Assembly (NCBI RefSeq): GCF_021412625.1
Contig: NZ_JAKCFI010000005.1
Location: 620,001-684,000 of the forward strand
Source: Myxococcus stipitatus
Lineage (GTDB): Bacteria; Myxococcota; Myxococcia; Myxococcales; Myxococcaceae
DNA length: 64,000 nucleotides
Direction of reading: 5' to 3'
The first letter of the stretch is position 1; every line of letters starts with the position of its first letter. This document shows, in pieces, positions 18,299 to 26,744 of the stretch. The notes under the pieces are model-generated. The model was given only the letters and a program-made list of their open reading frames with translations. It made no database searches and had not been told where the DNA came from. A program made the position numbers and the translations under genes.

Positions 18299-19149
18299 CG
18301 GTGGCCGCCCCGACGCTCTTGAGCCAGCACCGCTGCTTCGATGGCACGGTGGGCTTCTACAAGCACGTCTCCGAGGCGTGCGGCGGCGAGATGCGCTTCG
18401 GCGTCTTCGTCCCGCCGCAGGCGCGAGAGCGTCCGGTGCCGGTGCTCTACTACCTCGCCGGGCTCACCTGCACGGAGGAGACGTTCCTCATCAAGGGCGG
18501 CGCGCAGCGTGTCGCCGCGGAGCTGGGCCTCATGCTGGTGGCCCCGGACACGAGCCCGCGCGGCGCGGGGTATCCCGGTGAGGACGCCGCGTGGGACTTC
18601 GGCGTGGGCGCGGGCTTCTATCTGGATGCCACCCAGGCGCCCTGGTCCGGGCGCTACCGCATGGGGACGTACGTGACGCGGGAGCTGCCCGCGCTCATCG
18701 CCGCGCACTTCCCCGCGAAGGCCGGCCGCGAGGGCATCTTCGGTCACTCCATGGGCGGCCACGGCGCGCTGGTGAGCGCGCTGCGCGAACCGGAGCGCTA
18801 CCGCTCCGTCTCGGCGTTCGCGCCCATCGCCGCGCCCATGCGCGTGCCGTGGGGGCAGAAGGCGTTCAAGGGCTACCTGGGCGAGGACACGACCTCCTGG
18901 CGCGCCTACGACGCCACCGAGCTGCTGCGCGGCAGCAAGAAGCGGCTTCCGCCCCTGCTGGTGGACCAGGGCACGGCGGACAAGTTCCTCCAGGAGCAGC
19001 TGCGCCCAGAGCTGCTGCGCGAGGCCTGTGACGCCGTGGGCCAGCCGCTCACCCTGCGCGTCCACGAGGGCTACGACCACGGCTACTACTTCGTCTCCAC
19101 GTTCATGGAGGACCACCTGCGCCACCACGCCGCGCTGTTGAACACCTGA
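18295..19149 (+). CDS. frmB: S-formylglutathione hydrolase
   Basis: 284 residues of the esterase D/FrmB family. The nucleophile elbow is GHSMGGHGA; the Asp and His of the triad are in DQGTADKFL and YDHGYYF. CTEETF near residue 57 is the conserved segment that shapes the active site in this family. It cleaves S-formylglutathione to formate and glutathione. Its ATG overlaps the stop of the dehydrogenase gene, giving translational coupling and matched stoichiometry. A long hairpin follows the stop. Confidence 0.95.
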   Translation: MTVAAPTLLSQHRCFDGTVGFYKHVSEACGGEMRFGVFVPPQARERPVPVLYYLAGLTCTEETFLIKGGAQRVAAELGLMLVAPDTSPRGAGYPGEDAAWDFGVGAGFYLDATQAPWSGRYRMGTYVTRELPALIAAHFPAKAGREGIFGHSMGGHGALVSALREPERYRSVSAFAPIAAPMRVPWGQKAFKGYLGEDTTSWRAYDATELLRGSKKRLPPLLVDQGTADKFLQEQLRPELLREACDAVGQPLTLRVHEGYDHGYYFVSTFMEDHLRHHAALLNT

Positions 19150-19189
19150 CGCGCGGCGCCCACTGGAGACGGGGGCCGCCCCGGTTCCT

Positions 19190-19220
19190 CGGAGTCCCCG
19201 GTGACACAACGGGGACTCCG
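19190..19220 (+). terminator. Eleven-bp perfect hairpin after the formaldehyde operon
   Basis: CGGAGTCCCCG (19190-19200) and CGGGGACTCCG (19210-19220) flank a 9-base loop. It lies 41 bases after the hydrolase stop and 55 bases before the next start. There is no U-tract. Confidence 0.5.
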
Positions 19221-19275
19221 GGGTGTTCCCTTCCCACGCCGCGACTCGCGGCGGCTCATGTCGGGAGAGCGGAAC

Positions 19276-20031
19276 ATGCGGATGTGGACACACGGGACCC
19301 AGGCGGGCCTCGCGTTGCTCGTGGCGGGTCTATCGACCGGGTGCGTCGACCTCTACCTCGAGGGCAGCGGGCGGTTCATCGAGGAGGAGCGCCCCACGGC
19401 CCCTTTCGAGCGCCTCGAGGTCGAGGACCACATCCAGGTCCACATCGTGGTGGACCCGGCCCAGGCGCCCCGGCTGCGCGTCGTCGGCGACGACAACCTC
19501 GTGGAGCGGTTGCGCACGGACTTCGAGCGGGACGGTGACGCCGACACCCTGCGGGTGTACTTCCCCGGCTCCGCGCTGAGGGGTTGGGAGTCGGAGAACC
19601 CGCTGCGCGTGGACATCGTCACCCCGCGGATGCGGGGGGTGTCGTGCTCGGGCGGCTCCCGGGTGGACGTCGCGGGCGAGTTCGAGGCCGAGCGCTTCCG
19701 GCTGTCCGCCAGCGGCGGGTGCCAGTCCTGGCTGAGAGACTTCGTGGCCGCCGCCCAGGTGGACGTGTCGCTCAGCGGGGGCGCGGAGGCCATCATGGAG
19801 GGAACGGTCGAGCGGGCCACCGCCAGCCTCTCGGGCGACAGCGCGTTGAAGGCGCGGGACCTCCAGGCGAGGGAGGCCGCGCTGGAGTCCAGCGGTGGGA
19901 GCACCGCCGTCATCGGCGTGAACCAGACGCTCCGGGTGAGCGCCTCGGGCGGCAGCCACATCCGGGTGCTCGGCAGGCCCCGGGTGCTCGAGGAGTCGCT
20001 CTCGGGCGGCTCGACGCTGGTCCTCGAGTAG
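19276..20031 (+). CDS. DUF2807 (head GIN-domain type) lipoprotein
   Basis: 251 residues from the ATG at 19276, chosen because GGAG lies 8 bases upstream and the signal peptide then begins directly. The signal ends LSTGC (Cys23), a slightly atypical lipobox. The mature part shows repeating short beta strands with SGGS or SGG turns (CSGGSRVDV, ASGGCQSW, LSGGAEA, SSGGSTAV, ASGGSHIRV, LSGGSTLVLE), the hallmark of the DUF2807 beta-helix. These are envelope proteins of uncertain role, sometimes tied to adhesion or anti-sigma systems. It is monocistronic. Confidence 0.85.
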   Translation: MRMWTHGTQAGLALLVAGLSTGCVDLYLEGSGRFIEEERPTAPFERLEVEDHIQVHIVVDPAQAPRLRVVGDDNLVERLRTDFERDGDADTLRVYFPGSALRGWESENPLRVDIVTPRMRGVSCSGGSRVDVAGEFEAERFRLSASGGCQSWLRDFVAAAQVDVSLSGGAEAIMEGTVERATASLSGDSALKARDLQAREAALESSGGSTAVIGVNQTLRVSASGGSHIRVLGRPRVLEESLSGGSTLVLE

Positions 20032-20166
20032 CCTTTCGCGCGCTGGCGCACGCCGCCCCGTCACCGGCCTTTGACGGACGATCCGCCCAGGCATAGGGTG
20101 GGAGATCCGCGTGCGGCCAGGGAGACGGTCTCCCCGGGGTTCCACGCGGAAGTGGCGGGCCCCTCG

Positions 20167-21246
20167 ATGACCGGCGAACTCCCAGCTTCGACCCACTCCG
20201 GCACGGGGCGCCTCAACCGCCCCCGGCGACTGGCGGTCGAGGCACTGGGGTGTGGATTGCTGGTGGTGGCCCTCGAGGGCGCCCACCACGGCGCCGAGCA
20301 CCTGGGCGTCGGCCCCACCGACAATCGGCTCTTCATGTCCCTGGCGGCGGGCGCGGTGCTCGCCTGCATCATGCTGGTGCTCCAGCCGCTGTCGGGCGCC
20401 CACTTCAACCCCGCCCTCACCTTCGCGGACGCGCTCGAGGATGGCACGCCCTGGCGGGATGTCCCGCGCGTCGTGATTGCCCAGCTCCTCGGAGGGCTGG
20501 CCGGGCGCCTCGTCGCCCACCTGATGTGCGGGGAGCCGCTGCTCATCGCCGCGCAGGCGCCGTCGGCCAGCTCCGCCCGCTTCCTCACCGAGCTCGTCTC
20601 GACCTTCGGCCTGCTCGTCGTGGTGCGCGGGTGCGTGCGCAGCCGCCCCTCGGCCACGCCGCTCGTCCTGGCGGGCTATGTCGCGGCCACCGTGTGGTTC
20701 ACCGACTCACGCTCGCTGGCCAACCCCGCCCTCATCCTCGCGCGCGCGGCGAGCACGCACGCCAGCGCGCTCCACCCGCTCGACGTCGAATCCATCATCG
20801 CCGCGCAGCTCCTCGGCGCCGCGCTCGCCGTGTGTCTCTTCCGCTGGCTGCTGCCCCCCGCGACGAAGCCCGCGCCTCGCGCCTGGACGGTCATCTTCCA
20901 GAGTCCGCGAGAGGCCGTCGCGCGGCTGGCCGTCTCCGTCTTCAACGGCCTCGCGTCACCAGAGCGGGCACGCGCCCGCGTGGACCTGCCCGGGACGCCC
21001 CCCACGGCGGACGTGCTGCCTCCCCTGGTCGTCCACCTGGTCCTGACGGGCGAGCCGCGACCCGATGCGCGCGCGGGCGGCGTGACGTGGGAGCTGGGGC
21101 TGTCGTCGCTCGATGCGCCCGACGCGGAGCACCGCCTCCGCGCGGCGCTGCGAGAGCCCATCCAGCGCCTGCTGCGCGAGCGAGGTTGGTCCCGGCTCTA
21201 CGCGGTGGACGAGCCCGCTCACGACGCCCCGCGACACACCACCTGA
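20167..21246 (+). CDS. Aquaporin-family (MIP) channel with a C-terminal soluble extension
   Basis: 359 residues from the ATG at 20167. The membrane part (about 20-235) carries both NPA half-helices: SGAHFNPALTF (Asn81) and SLANPALILAR (Asn186). The style is close to the AqpS-like group sometimes found near arsenic genes, but none are near here. Water, glycerol or metalloid solutes are possible substrates. Residues 236-359 form an extra soluble region with no motif that I recognise; ordinary aquaporins end near the last helix. An in-frame TTG at 20071 would add 32 residues but has no support. The next gene starts 28 bases downstream, so an operon is likely. Confidence 0.82.
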   Translation: MTGELPASTHSGTGRLNRPRRLAVEALGCGLLVVALEGAHHGAEHLGVGPTDNRLFMSLAAGAVLACIMLVLQPLSGAHFNPALTFADALEDGTPWRDVPRVVIAQLLGGLAGRLVAHLMCGEPLLIAAQAPSASSARFLTELVSTFGLLVVVRGCVRSRPSATPLVLAGYVAATVWFTDSRSLANPALILARAASTHASALHPLDVESIIAAQLLGAALAVCLFRWLLPPATKPAPRAWTVIFQSPREAVARLAVSVFNGLASPERARARVDLPGTPPTADVLPPLVVHLVLTGEPRPDARAGGVTWELGLSSLDAPDAEHRLRAALREPIQRLLRERGWSRLYAVDEPAHDAPRHTT

Positions 21247-21274
21247 ACCCACGCCACGAAAGAAGGTCTCGCAC

Positions 21275-22558
21275 TTGGAAGGGATTCCTCCAGCCATCAC
21301 CTGGCCGCCGCTGCAAACCTTGATGCGCCTGACGCTCGCCCTGGCCGTGGGCCTGTTCGTGGGGCTGGAGCGCGAGTGGCGCGGCAAGGAGGCGGGCCTG
21401 AGGACCTTCGGGTTCGCGTCCCTGTTGGGAGCCATGGGTGGACTGCTGGGCCCGCCGTTCGCCATCACCGCGGTGGCGCTGCTCGGCGTGCTGGTGGGGT
21501 TCCTCAACTGGCAGTCGCTGCGCGCCAACCAGGGCGCGGAGCTCACGACGTCGGCCGCGCTGCTGGTGACGGGCTTCACCGGCGTGTTGTGTGGCCTGGG
21601 GCACGTGGTGACGCCCGCCGCCGTGGCCGTCACCAGCGCGGGGCTGCTCACGTGGAAGGAGCGGCTCGCGGGCTTCAGCCACTCCATCACCGCCGAGGAG
21701 CTGCGCTCGGCCATCCTGCTCGCCATCCTCGCCTTCGCCATCTACCCGGTGTTGCCGACCGACCCCGTGGACCCGTGGGGCCTCATCGCGCCGCGCGCGG
21801 CCTGGGTGACGGTCATCCTCATCGCGGCGATGGGGTTCGTGAACTACCTGCTGCTCAAGCTCTTCGGGACACGCGGCGTGGAGGTGACGGGGTTCCTGGG
21901 CGGGCTCGTCAACAGCACCGTCACCGTGACGGAGCTGTCCAACCGGGTGAAGGAGACGGAGGGGCAGCTCCAGGAGGTGGCCTATCGCGGGGTGATGCTG
22001 GCCACCGCGGCCATGGCGCTGCGCAACGCGGTGCTGCTGGGCCTGCTGTCCTACCGCGCGCTGGTGAACTCGGCGGTGCCCCTGGCGCTCATCCTGCTGT
22101 CGAGCACGGGGCTCGCCCTGGTGCGCTCACGGCGCCCCGCGCCGGAAGCGGGCGACGCGCCCTCACTGCCCCTGGAGAGCCCGTTCTCGCTCACGTCCGC
22201 GCTCAAGTTCGGCGCCTTCCTCCTGCTGTTCCAGGTGGTGGGCACCGTCGGCCAGAGCCTGCTGGGCCATGCGGGCTTCTATGCGGTGAGCGCGCTCGGA
22301 GGTCTCGTGTCGAGCGCGTCGGCGGTGGCCTCCGCGGCGTCGCTGAGCTCCCACGGCTTGCTGTCGGCCACGACCGCGGGCGTGGGCGCGATCATCGCGT
22401 CGCTCGCGAGCGCCGGCGTCAACTTCGTGCTGGTGGCGCGTATCTCGGGGCAGCGGCCACTGACGGTGAGGCTCGGCTGGGCGCTGGGCGCGGTGTTCGT
22501 GCTGGGGCTCGCGGGCGCGTTCGTCCAGACCCGGCTGGAAGGGCTCCTGGTCCACTGA
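21275..22558 (+). CDS. MgtC/DUF4010-family integral membrane protein
   Basis: 427 residues from the TTG at 21275, preceded by AGAAGG 8 bases upstream; the ATG at 21323 is the alternative start. The N-terminal module (LALAVGLFVGLEREWRGKEAGLRT in two parts: the helix and the GLERE motif) is typical of the MgtC/SapB family. It is followed by the DUF4010 membrane domain with about eight more hydrophobic helices. Function is not established for this fusion; MgtC relatives affect magnesium homeostasis and ATP synthase. The aquaporin-like gene lies 28 bases upstream on the same strand. Confidence 0.85.
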   Translation: MEGIPPAITWPPLQTLMRLTLALAVGLFVGLEREWRGKEAGLRTFGFASLLGAMGGLLGPPFAITAVALLGVLVGFLNWQSLRANQGAELTTSAALLVTGFTGVLCGLGHVVTPAAVAVTSAGLLTWKERLAGFSHSITAEELRSAILLAILAFAIYPVLPTDPVDPWGLIAPRAAWVTVILIAAMGFVNYLLLKLFGTRGVEVTGFLGGLVNSTVTVTELSNRVKETEGQLQEVAYRGVMLATAAMALRNAVLLGLLSYRALVNSAVPLALILLSSTGLALVRSRRPAPEAGDAPSLPLESPFSLTSALKFGAFLLLFQVVGTVGQSLLGHAGFYAVSALGGLVSSASAVASAASLSSHGLLSATTAGVGAIIASLASAGVNFVLVARISGQRPLTVRLGWALGAVFVLGLAGAFVQTRLEGLLVH

Positions 22559-22587
22559 CGCGGAGCCCGACGCGGGCGCCGGGGACG

Positions 22588-22809
22588 CTACCGGCGCTTG
22601 CGCGAAGAACCGCCGACGAGCACGAGCAACACGCCACCGGCGAGCGCGGCGCCCCCACCCGCGAGGTACAGGGTGGTGCGTTCGGTGTACTTGCCGGTGA
22701 GGGCATGCGTGGCCTTCTCGGCGAGGGAATCCCGCGCGTTCAGGCCGGTCCACAGCACCACGCCTCCCGCGACGGCGAGCATCACTCCCACGAGCCGGAT
22801 GAGTCCCAC
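22588..22809 (-). CDS. DUF3185-type small membrane protein
   Basis: 73 residues with two transmembrane helices (about 4-22 and 46-65) separated by a loop containing LNARDSLAEKATHALTGKYTERTTLY, quoted here in two overlapping motifs: DSLAEK and FTG-like LTGKYTERT. This arrangement fits the DUF3185 family of unknown function. The C-terminus is basic (SSRKRR) and should lie in the cytoplasm. It is convergent with the MgtC/DUF4010 gene and downstream of the RNase R gene on the same strand. Confidence 0.75.
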   Translation of the reverse strand: MGLIRLVGVMLAVAGGVVLWTGLNARDSLAEKATHALTGKYTERTTLYLAGGGAALAGGVLLVLVGGSSRKRR

Positions 22810-22956
22810 GGTGTCTCCTCGAAAGGGATGGGCCGCGTTATAGCCCCGCGAGGAACACCGCGGCCAACAACTCGGCTCGCGCCGCCCGGCAGCTGAAACC
22901 GAGGTCGAGCAGAGGCGCGTCGGGCTGGAGTTGCCCTCCGCCTCTGCCCGAGGGCG

Positions 22957-25900
22957 TCAACGCTTCGCGCCCTTGCCTCGGGTCTTGGCCCCCGCCTTCG
23001 TCCCCTTCTTCGACGGGGCACCAGCGACCTTCTTGGTGGACTTCGGCTTCGAGACCACGGCGGTGCTGGCCTTCGCCTTCGCTACCTTTGCGGCGGCCTT
23101 CACCTTCGCGGGCTTCGACGGCGCGGCCCTCGCCTTCCCGGGCTTCGCCTTGGGCTTGGACGCCTTGCGCGCGGGGGCCTTCTTCGCGGCCCCCTTCTTC
23201 GTGGAGGAACGCGCCCCGGTCGCGGACGCCTTGGCCCCCTTCGTCGGAGCCGCCGCCTTCATGCCCCGCTTCTTCCGCGTCGTGGCTCGAGACGCGCTCT
23301 CACCACCCAAAACCCCGGTCGAAGGCTCCTCGCGACTCGCCACTCCGCCCTGTACGACGGCCCGCTCGGGCGGGGACTCCCCGCCAGGCCTCACGTCGAC
23401 CGTCGCCTTCTCGGTCGAAGGCACCGCTTCGGAAGGCGGGGCGCTGGTCCGCGGAGACGTGGAACCGAGCAGGGGCGCCTCGACGGCCGGGGCATTCCGC
23501 GGTGGCTCCGACGGAATCGACGGCTGCCAGGGCACGCGCCCCTCGAAGTCCGGTGCGTCCTCTCTCGGCGTGGGGGGCACGAAACGGGCGGAGGGCGGCG
23601 CCGGACGCTGAGTCTGTCGAGCGTCCTTGCCCCCATGCCGCTGCTGCGCGCCCTTCCCTTCCTTGCGCCCATGATGCGGCTTGCCCTGCGCCGCCAGCGC
23701 GCGCAGCCGATCGAATCCAGGGTGCGGCGACGACGCGCCCTCCTCGACACCGTGAGCCGTCGGAGCCACCCACGGAGCCTGCTCGTCGCCCCCTCGCGGC
23801 CCGACTGTCGTCGCGGGCCGTGGCGTCTCGGGCACCACCTCGCCCACGACCGCCTCGGAGCGCGGAGGCTCGGGGCGGAAGAACTTCCGTGGCTTCGAGC
23901 CATGCGCCTGCGCGGACGAGGAGCGTTGCGGCTCCCGCGACGCAGAGGCCTCTTCCTTCCAGGAACGCCGGGACGCGTTCTCCACCCGCGTGGGCGCGGA
24001 CTCCTCGCGTCGCCCATCGCGCACGAAGCGACCTCGAGGCTGACCATGCGCCCCGGCGTCCGGCGAGCGCCGCGCCTCCGGCTGCTCCGCCCGGCGCTGC
24101 TCCCGCTCCCACTTCCCGGGCCTGCCCGCGCGCTGACGGCCGTGCGGCACGGCCTGCTCCCGCCACTCGTGGCGACGTCCCCGCTGCGCGCCCTCCGCCC
24201 GCGCCAGCGGCGCCTCGCCCTCGAACTGGAGCGCCTCGAAGTCGATCTTCCGCGCCGTCGCGTTCACCGACGTCAGCCGCACGCGCAGCTTCTGCCCCAC
24301 GCGCACACGGCGCCCATTCGGATAGACGAGCGAGTGCGTCTGCTTGTCCAGCTTCGAGCCGGGCCCCAGCGTCTCCGCCTTCACCAGCCCCTCGACGTGC
24401 TCCACGTCCAGCTCGACGAAGAAGCCGAAGTCGGTGATGGCCGCCACCGTGGCCGCGAACTCCTCGCCCACGCGGTCCTTCATCATCAGCGCCGCGTAGA
24501 ACGAGACCACCTCGCGCTCGACCTGCATCGCCGCGCGCTCGCGGTCCGAGCACTGCACGGCCATGTCCTCGAGCGCTTCCTCCTCGCGCTCCAGCATCGC
24601 CTGCGTGGGCTTGCGCCCCTTGCGAGCCCAGTGCGCCTTCAGCAGCCGGTGCACCAGCAGGTCCGGATAGCGACGGATGGGCGAGGTGAAGTGCAGGTAG
24701 TACTCCGCCGCGAGCCCGTAGTGCCCCACCTGCGTCGACGTGTACACGGCCTGCATCATCGAACGCAGCAGGAGCTGGTTCAGGGCCCGCTGCTCCGGGT
24801 GCCCGGAGAGCTGGCTGATGAAGGCGTCCAGCTCCTTCGACGACACACCGTCCTCGAAGCGCAGCTTGAACCCGTAGGCCTCCGCCAGCGCGGCGAACGT
24901 CGCCAGCTTCTCCGGGTCCGGCTCGCCGTGGAACCGGTACACGGTGGGCAGGCCCTCGTCCTGGAAGAAGCGCGCCACCGCCTCGTTGGCGGCGAGCATG
25001 CACTCCTCGATGAGCCGGTGGCTGTCCTTGCGCTCGCGCTTGTCCATGCGCTGCGGCAGGCCGTCCTTGCCCAGCACCACCTTGTGCTCGGGGAGGTCGA
25101 AGTCGATGGCGCCCCGCTCCTTGCGCATCTTCATCAGCGCGCGAGCCAGCGCCATGAGTCGCTCGAAGTGCGCCTTGAAGGCGTTGCGGTGCGGGACGTC
25201 CTTGCCGTCGAGGACGTCCTGGACCTCGTTGTACGTGCAGCGCGCGGCGCTGCGCATCACCGCCGGGTAGAGCGTGTACGAGCGGCGCTGGCCCTGGCGG
25301 TCGAACGTCATGTCCGCCACCATGCACAGCCGGTCCTCGTCCGGTCGCAGCGAGCAGATGCCGTTGCTCAGGCGCTCCGGGAGCATGGGCAGCACGCGGT
25401 CCGGCAGGTACACGGACGTCGCGCGCCGCAGGGCCTCCGCGTCCAGCGCGCTGCGCTCGCGCACATAGTGCGTCACGTCCGCGATGGCCACCACCAGCCG
25501 CCACCCGTCCGCGTGGTCCTCGACGTACACCGCGTCGTCGAAGTCGCGCGCATCCTCACCGTCGATGGTGACGAGCTGCATCGCGCGCAGGTCGCGGCGC
25601 TCCTCGCCCCGGGCCTCTTCCTCCGTGACAGTGACGGCGTAGCGGTCCGCCTCGTCCATCACCTCGGGAGGGAACTCGTCGGAGAAGCCCTGGGAGAAGG
25701 CGATGCCGAGCACCTCGGCGCTCGGCGTCCCGGGCTTGCCGAGCGACCCCGCCACCTCGCCGTAGAGGTCGCGCCCCGGGTCCAGCAGCTTCGAGCCCAC
25801 GCCCAGGCGCACCTTCACCAGGTCGCCGTCCTGCGCCATCTGCGTGAAGGGGACGCGGATGGGGCCCGGCAGGCTCGTGTCCGTGGGCACCACCAGCGCG

Positions 25901-26637
25901 TACCGGCCCTGCTCGGCATAGACGCCCACGGCCAGCTCGCGGCGGCGATCCACCACGCGAAGCAACCGCCCCTCGTACCGCCCGGGACGGCCCGCCACCG
26001 CCACCACCACGCGGTCGTTGTCGAGCGCGCGCTGGGCCTCGCCCGGAGGCAGGAAGATGTTCTCCCCCTCCCCGGACACCGGGTGGACGAAGCCGAACCC
26101 GTCGCGGTGGACATGGAGGATGCCCTCCACCGTTTCGGCGGAGGACTCGTCGAAGAAGCGATTGCGGCCGGAGTGCCGCCGCCCGTCGTGCCGGAAGTCC
26201 CGCGTCGGGCGGGCCTCCTGCCCCCGGAAGCCGTGACGCTCCGGACGCGAGGCGCCGCGCTCGAAGCCATGCTCGCGGGCCGGGCCACCCCGGGGGCCTC
26301 GCCGCTCCGGACGGGCGGGGCCGCGCTCGAAGCCGTGCTCCCGGGCCGGGCCACCACGCGGGCCGCCCCCCGGCTGACGCGGTCGCTCGAGGCGCTCGCC
26401 TTCGTGCGCGGGGCGCCCGGGCCGGGGACCGGCCACGTCCTCACGGCGGGGACGCGCGCGGAGGAAGCGCTTGCCTTCCTTGATGATGGAGCCCTGACGC
26501 ACCAGCTCGCGCAGCGTGCGCTTGAGGTCGGTCTGCTGTCCGGGGTGCAAGCCAGCCAGCCGCAGGAGCTCCTTGATGCCCAGCGGGTGGTCGGCGTCGA
26601 CGAGAATCTGCTGAAGAAGGTCGGGAGAGATGCTCAC
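22957..26637 (-). CDS. rnr: Ribonuclease R with a long disordered basic tail
   Basis: 1226 residues, against about 720-820 for ordinary RNase R. Order: winged helix (1-60), a Gly/Arg/Pro-rich linker with a repeated block (61-160), cold-shock/OB domains (about 165-340), the RNB nuclease domain (about 355-690) with the metal-binding DGEDARDFDDA, and an S1 domain (about 720-800). After residue 805 comes about 420 residues of low complexity; the last 105 are almost only Lys, Ala, Pro, Ser and Gly (TKKGAAKKAPARKASKPK), like histone H1. It degrades structured RNA 3' to 5'. The tail probably adds nucleic-acid affinity or localisation. Confidence 0.93.
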   Translation of the reverse strand: MSISPDLLQQILVDADHPLGIKELLRLAGLHPGQQTDLKRTLRELVRQGSIIKEGKRFLRARPRREDVAGPRPGRPAHEGERLERPRQPGGGPRGGPAREHGFERGPARPERRGPRGGPAREHGFERGASRPERHGFRGQEARPTRDFRHDGRRHSGRNRFFDESSAETVEGILHVHRDGFGFVHPVSGEGENIFLPPGEAQRALDNDRVVVAVAGRPGRYEGRLLRVVDRRRELAVGVYAEQGRYALVVPTDTSLPGPIRVPFTQMAQDGDLVKVRLGVGSKLLDPGRDLYGEVAGSLGKPGTPSAEVLGIAFSQGFSDEFPPEVMDEADRYAVTVTEEEARGEERRDLRAMQLVTIDGEDARDFDDAVYVEDHADGWRLVVAIADVTHYVRERSALDAEALRRATSVYLPDRVLPMLPERLSNGICSLRPDEDRLCMVADMTFDRQGQRRSYTLYPAVMRSAARCTYNEVQDVLDGKDVPHRNAFKAHFERLMALARALMKMRKERGAIDFDLPEHKVVLGKDGLPQRMDKRERKDSHRLIEECMLAANEAVARFFQDEGLPTVYRFHGEPDPEKLATFAALAEAYGFKLRFEDGVSSKELDAFISQLSGHPEQRALNQLLLRSMMQAVYTSTQVGHYGLAAEYYLHFTSPIRRYPDLLVHRLLKAHWARKGRKPTQAMLEREEEALEDMAVQCSDRERAAMQVEREVVSFYAALMMKDRVGEEFAATVAAITDFGFFVELDVEHVEGLVKAETLGPGSKLDKQTHSLVYPNGRRVRVGQKLRVRLTSVNATARKIDFEALQFEGEAPLARAEGAQRGRRHEWREQAVPHGRQRAGRPGKWEREQRRAEQPEARRSPDAGAHGQPRGRFVRDGRREESAPTRVENASRRSWKEEASASREPQRSSSAQAHGSKPRKFFRPEPPRSEAVVGEVVPETPRPATTVGPRGGDEQAPWVAPTAHGVEEGASSPHPGFDRLRALAAQGKPHHGRKEGKGAQQRHGGKDARQTQRPAPPSARFVPPTPREDAPDFEGRVPWQPSIPSEPPRNAPAVEAPLLGSTSPRTSAPPSEAVPSTEKATVDVRPGGESPPERAVVQGGVASREEPSTGVLGGESASRATTRKKRGMKAAAPTKGAKASATGARSSTKKGAAKKAPARKASKPKAKPGKARAAPSKPAKVKAAAKVAKAKASTAVVSKPKSTKKVAGAPSKKGTKAGAKTRGKGAKR
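26254..26364 (-). repeat. Tandem 66-base repeat inside the RNase R gene
   Basis: The block GPRGGPAREHGFERG is encoded twice, at residues 92-106 and 114-128, in a 22-residue (66-base) period. It extends the Arg/Gly-rich linker between the winged helix and the first OB domain and suggests a recent in-frame duplication. Confidence 0.7.
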
Positions 26638-26744
26638 GATGAGGGTGCGGCTCGGCCGCTACGGGAACCGGTAAGCCCGAAGCAGCCGGGCGGGAACCCC
26701 CCGGCGACCGACCGTTGCCTGGAGCCTTCTCCAGGCAGCGGATT

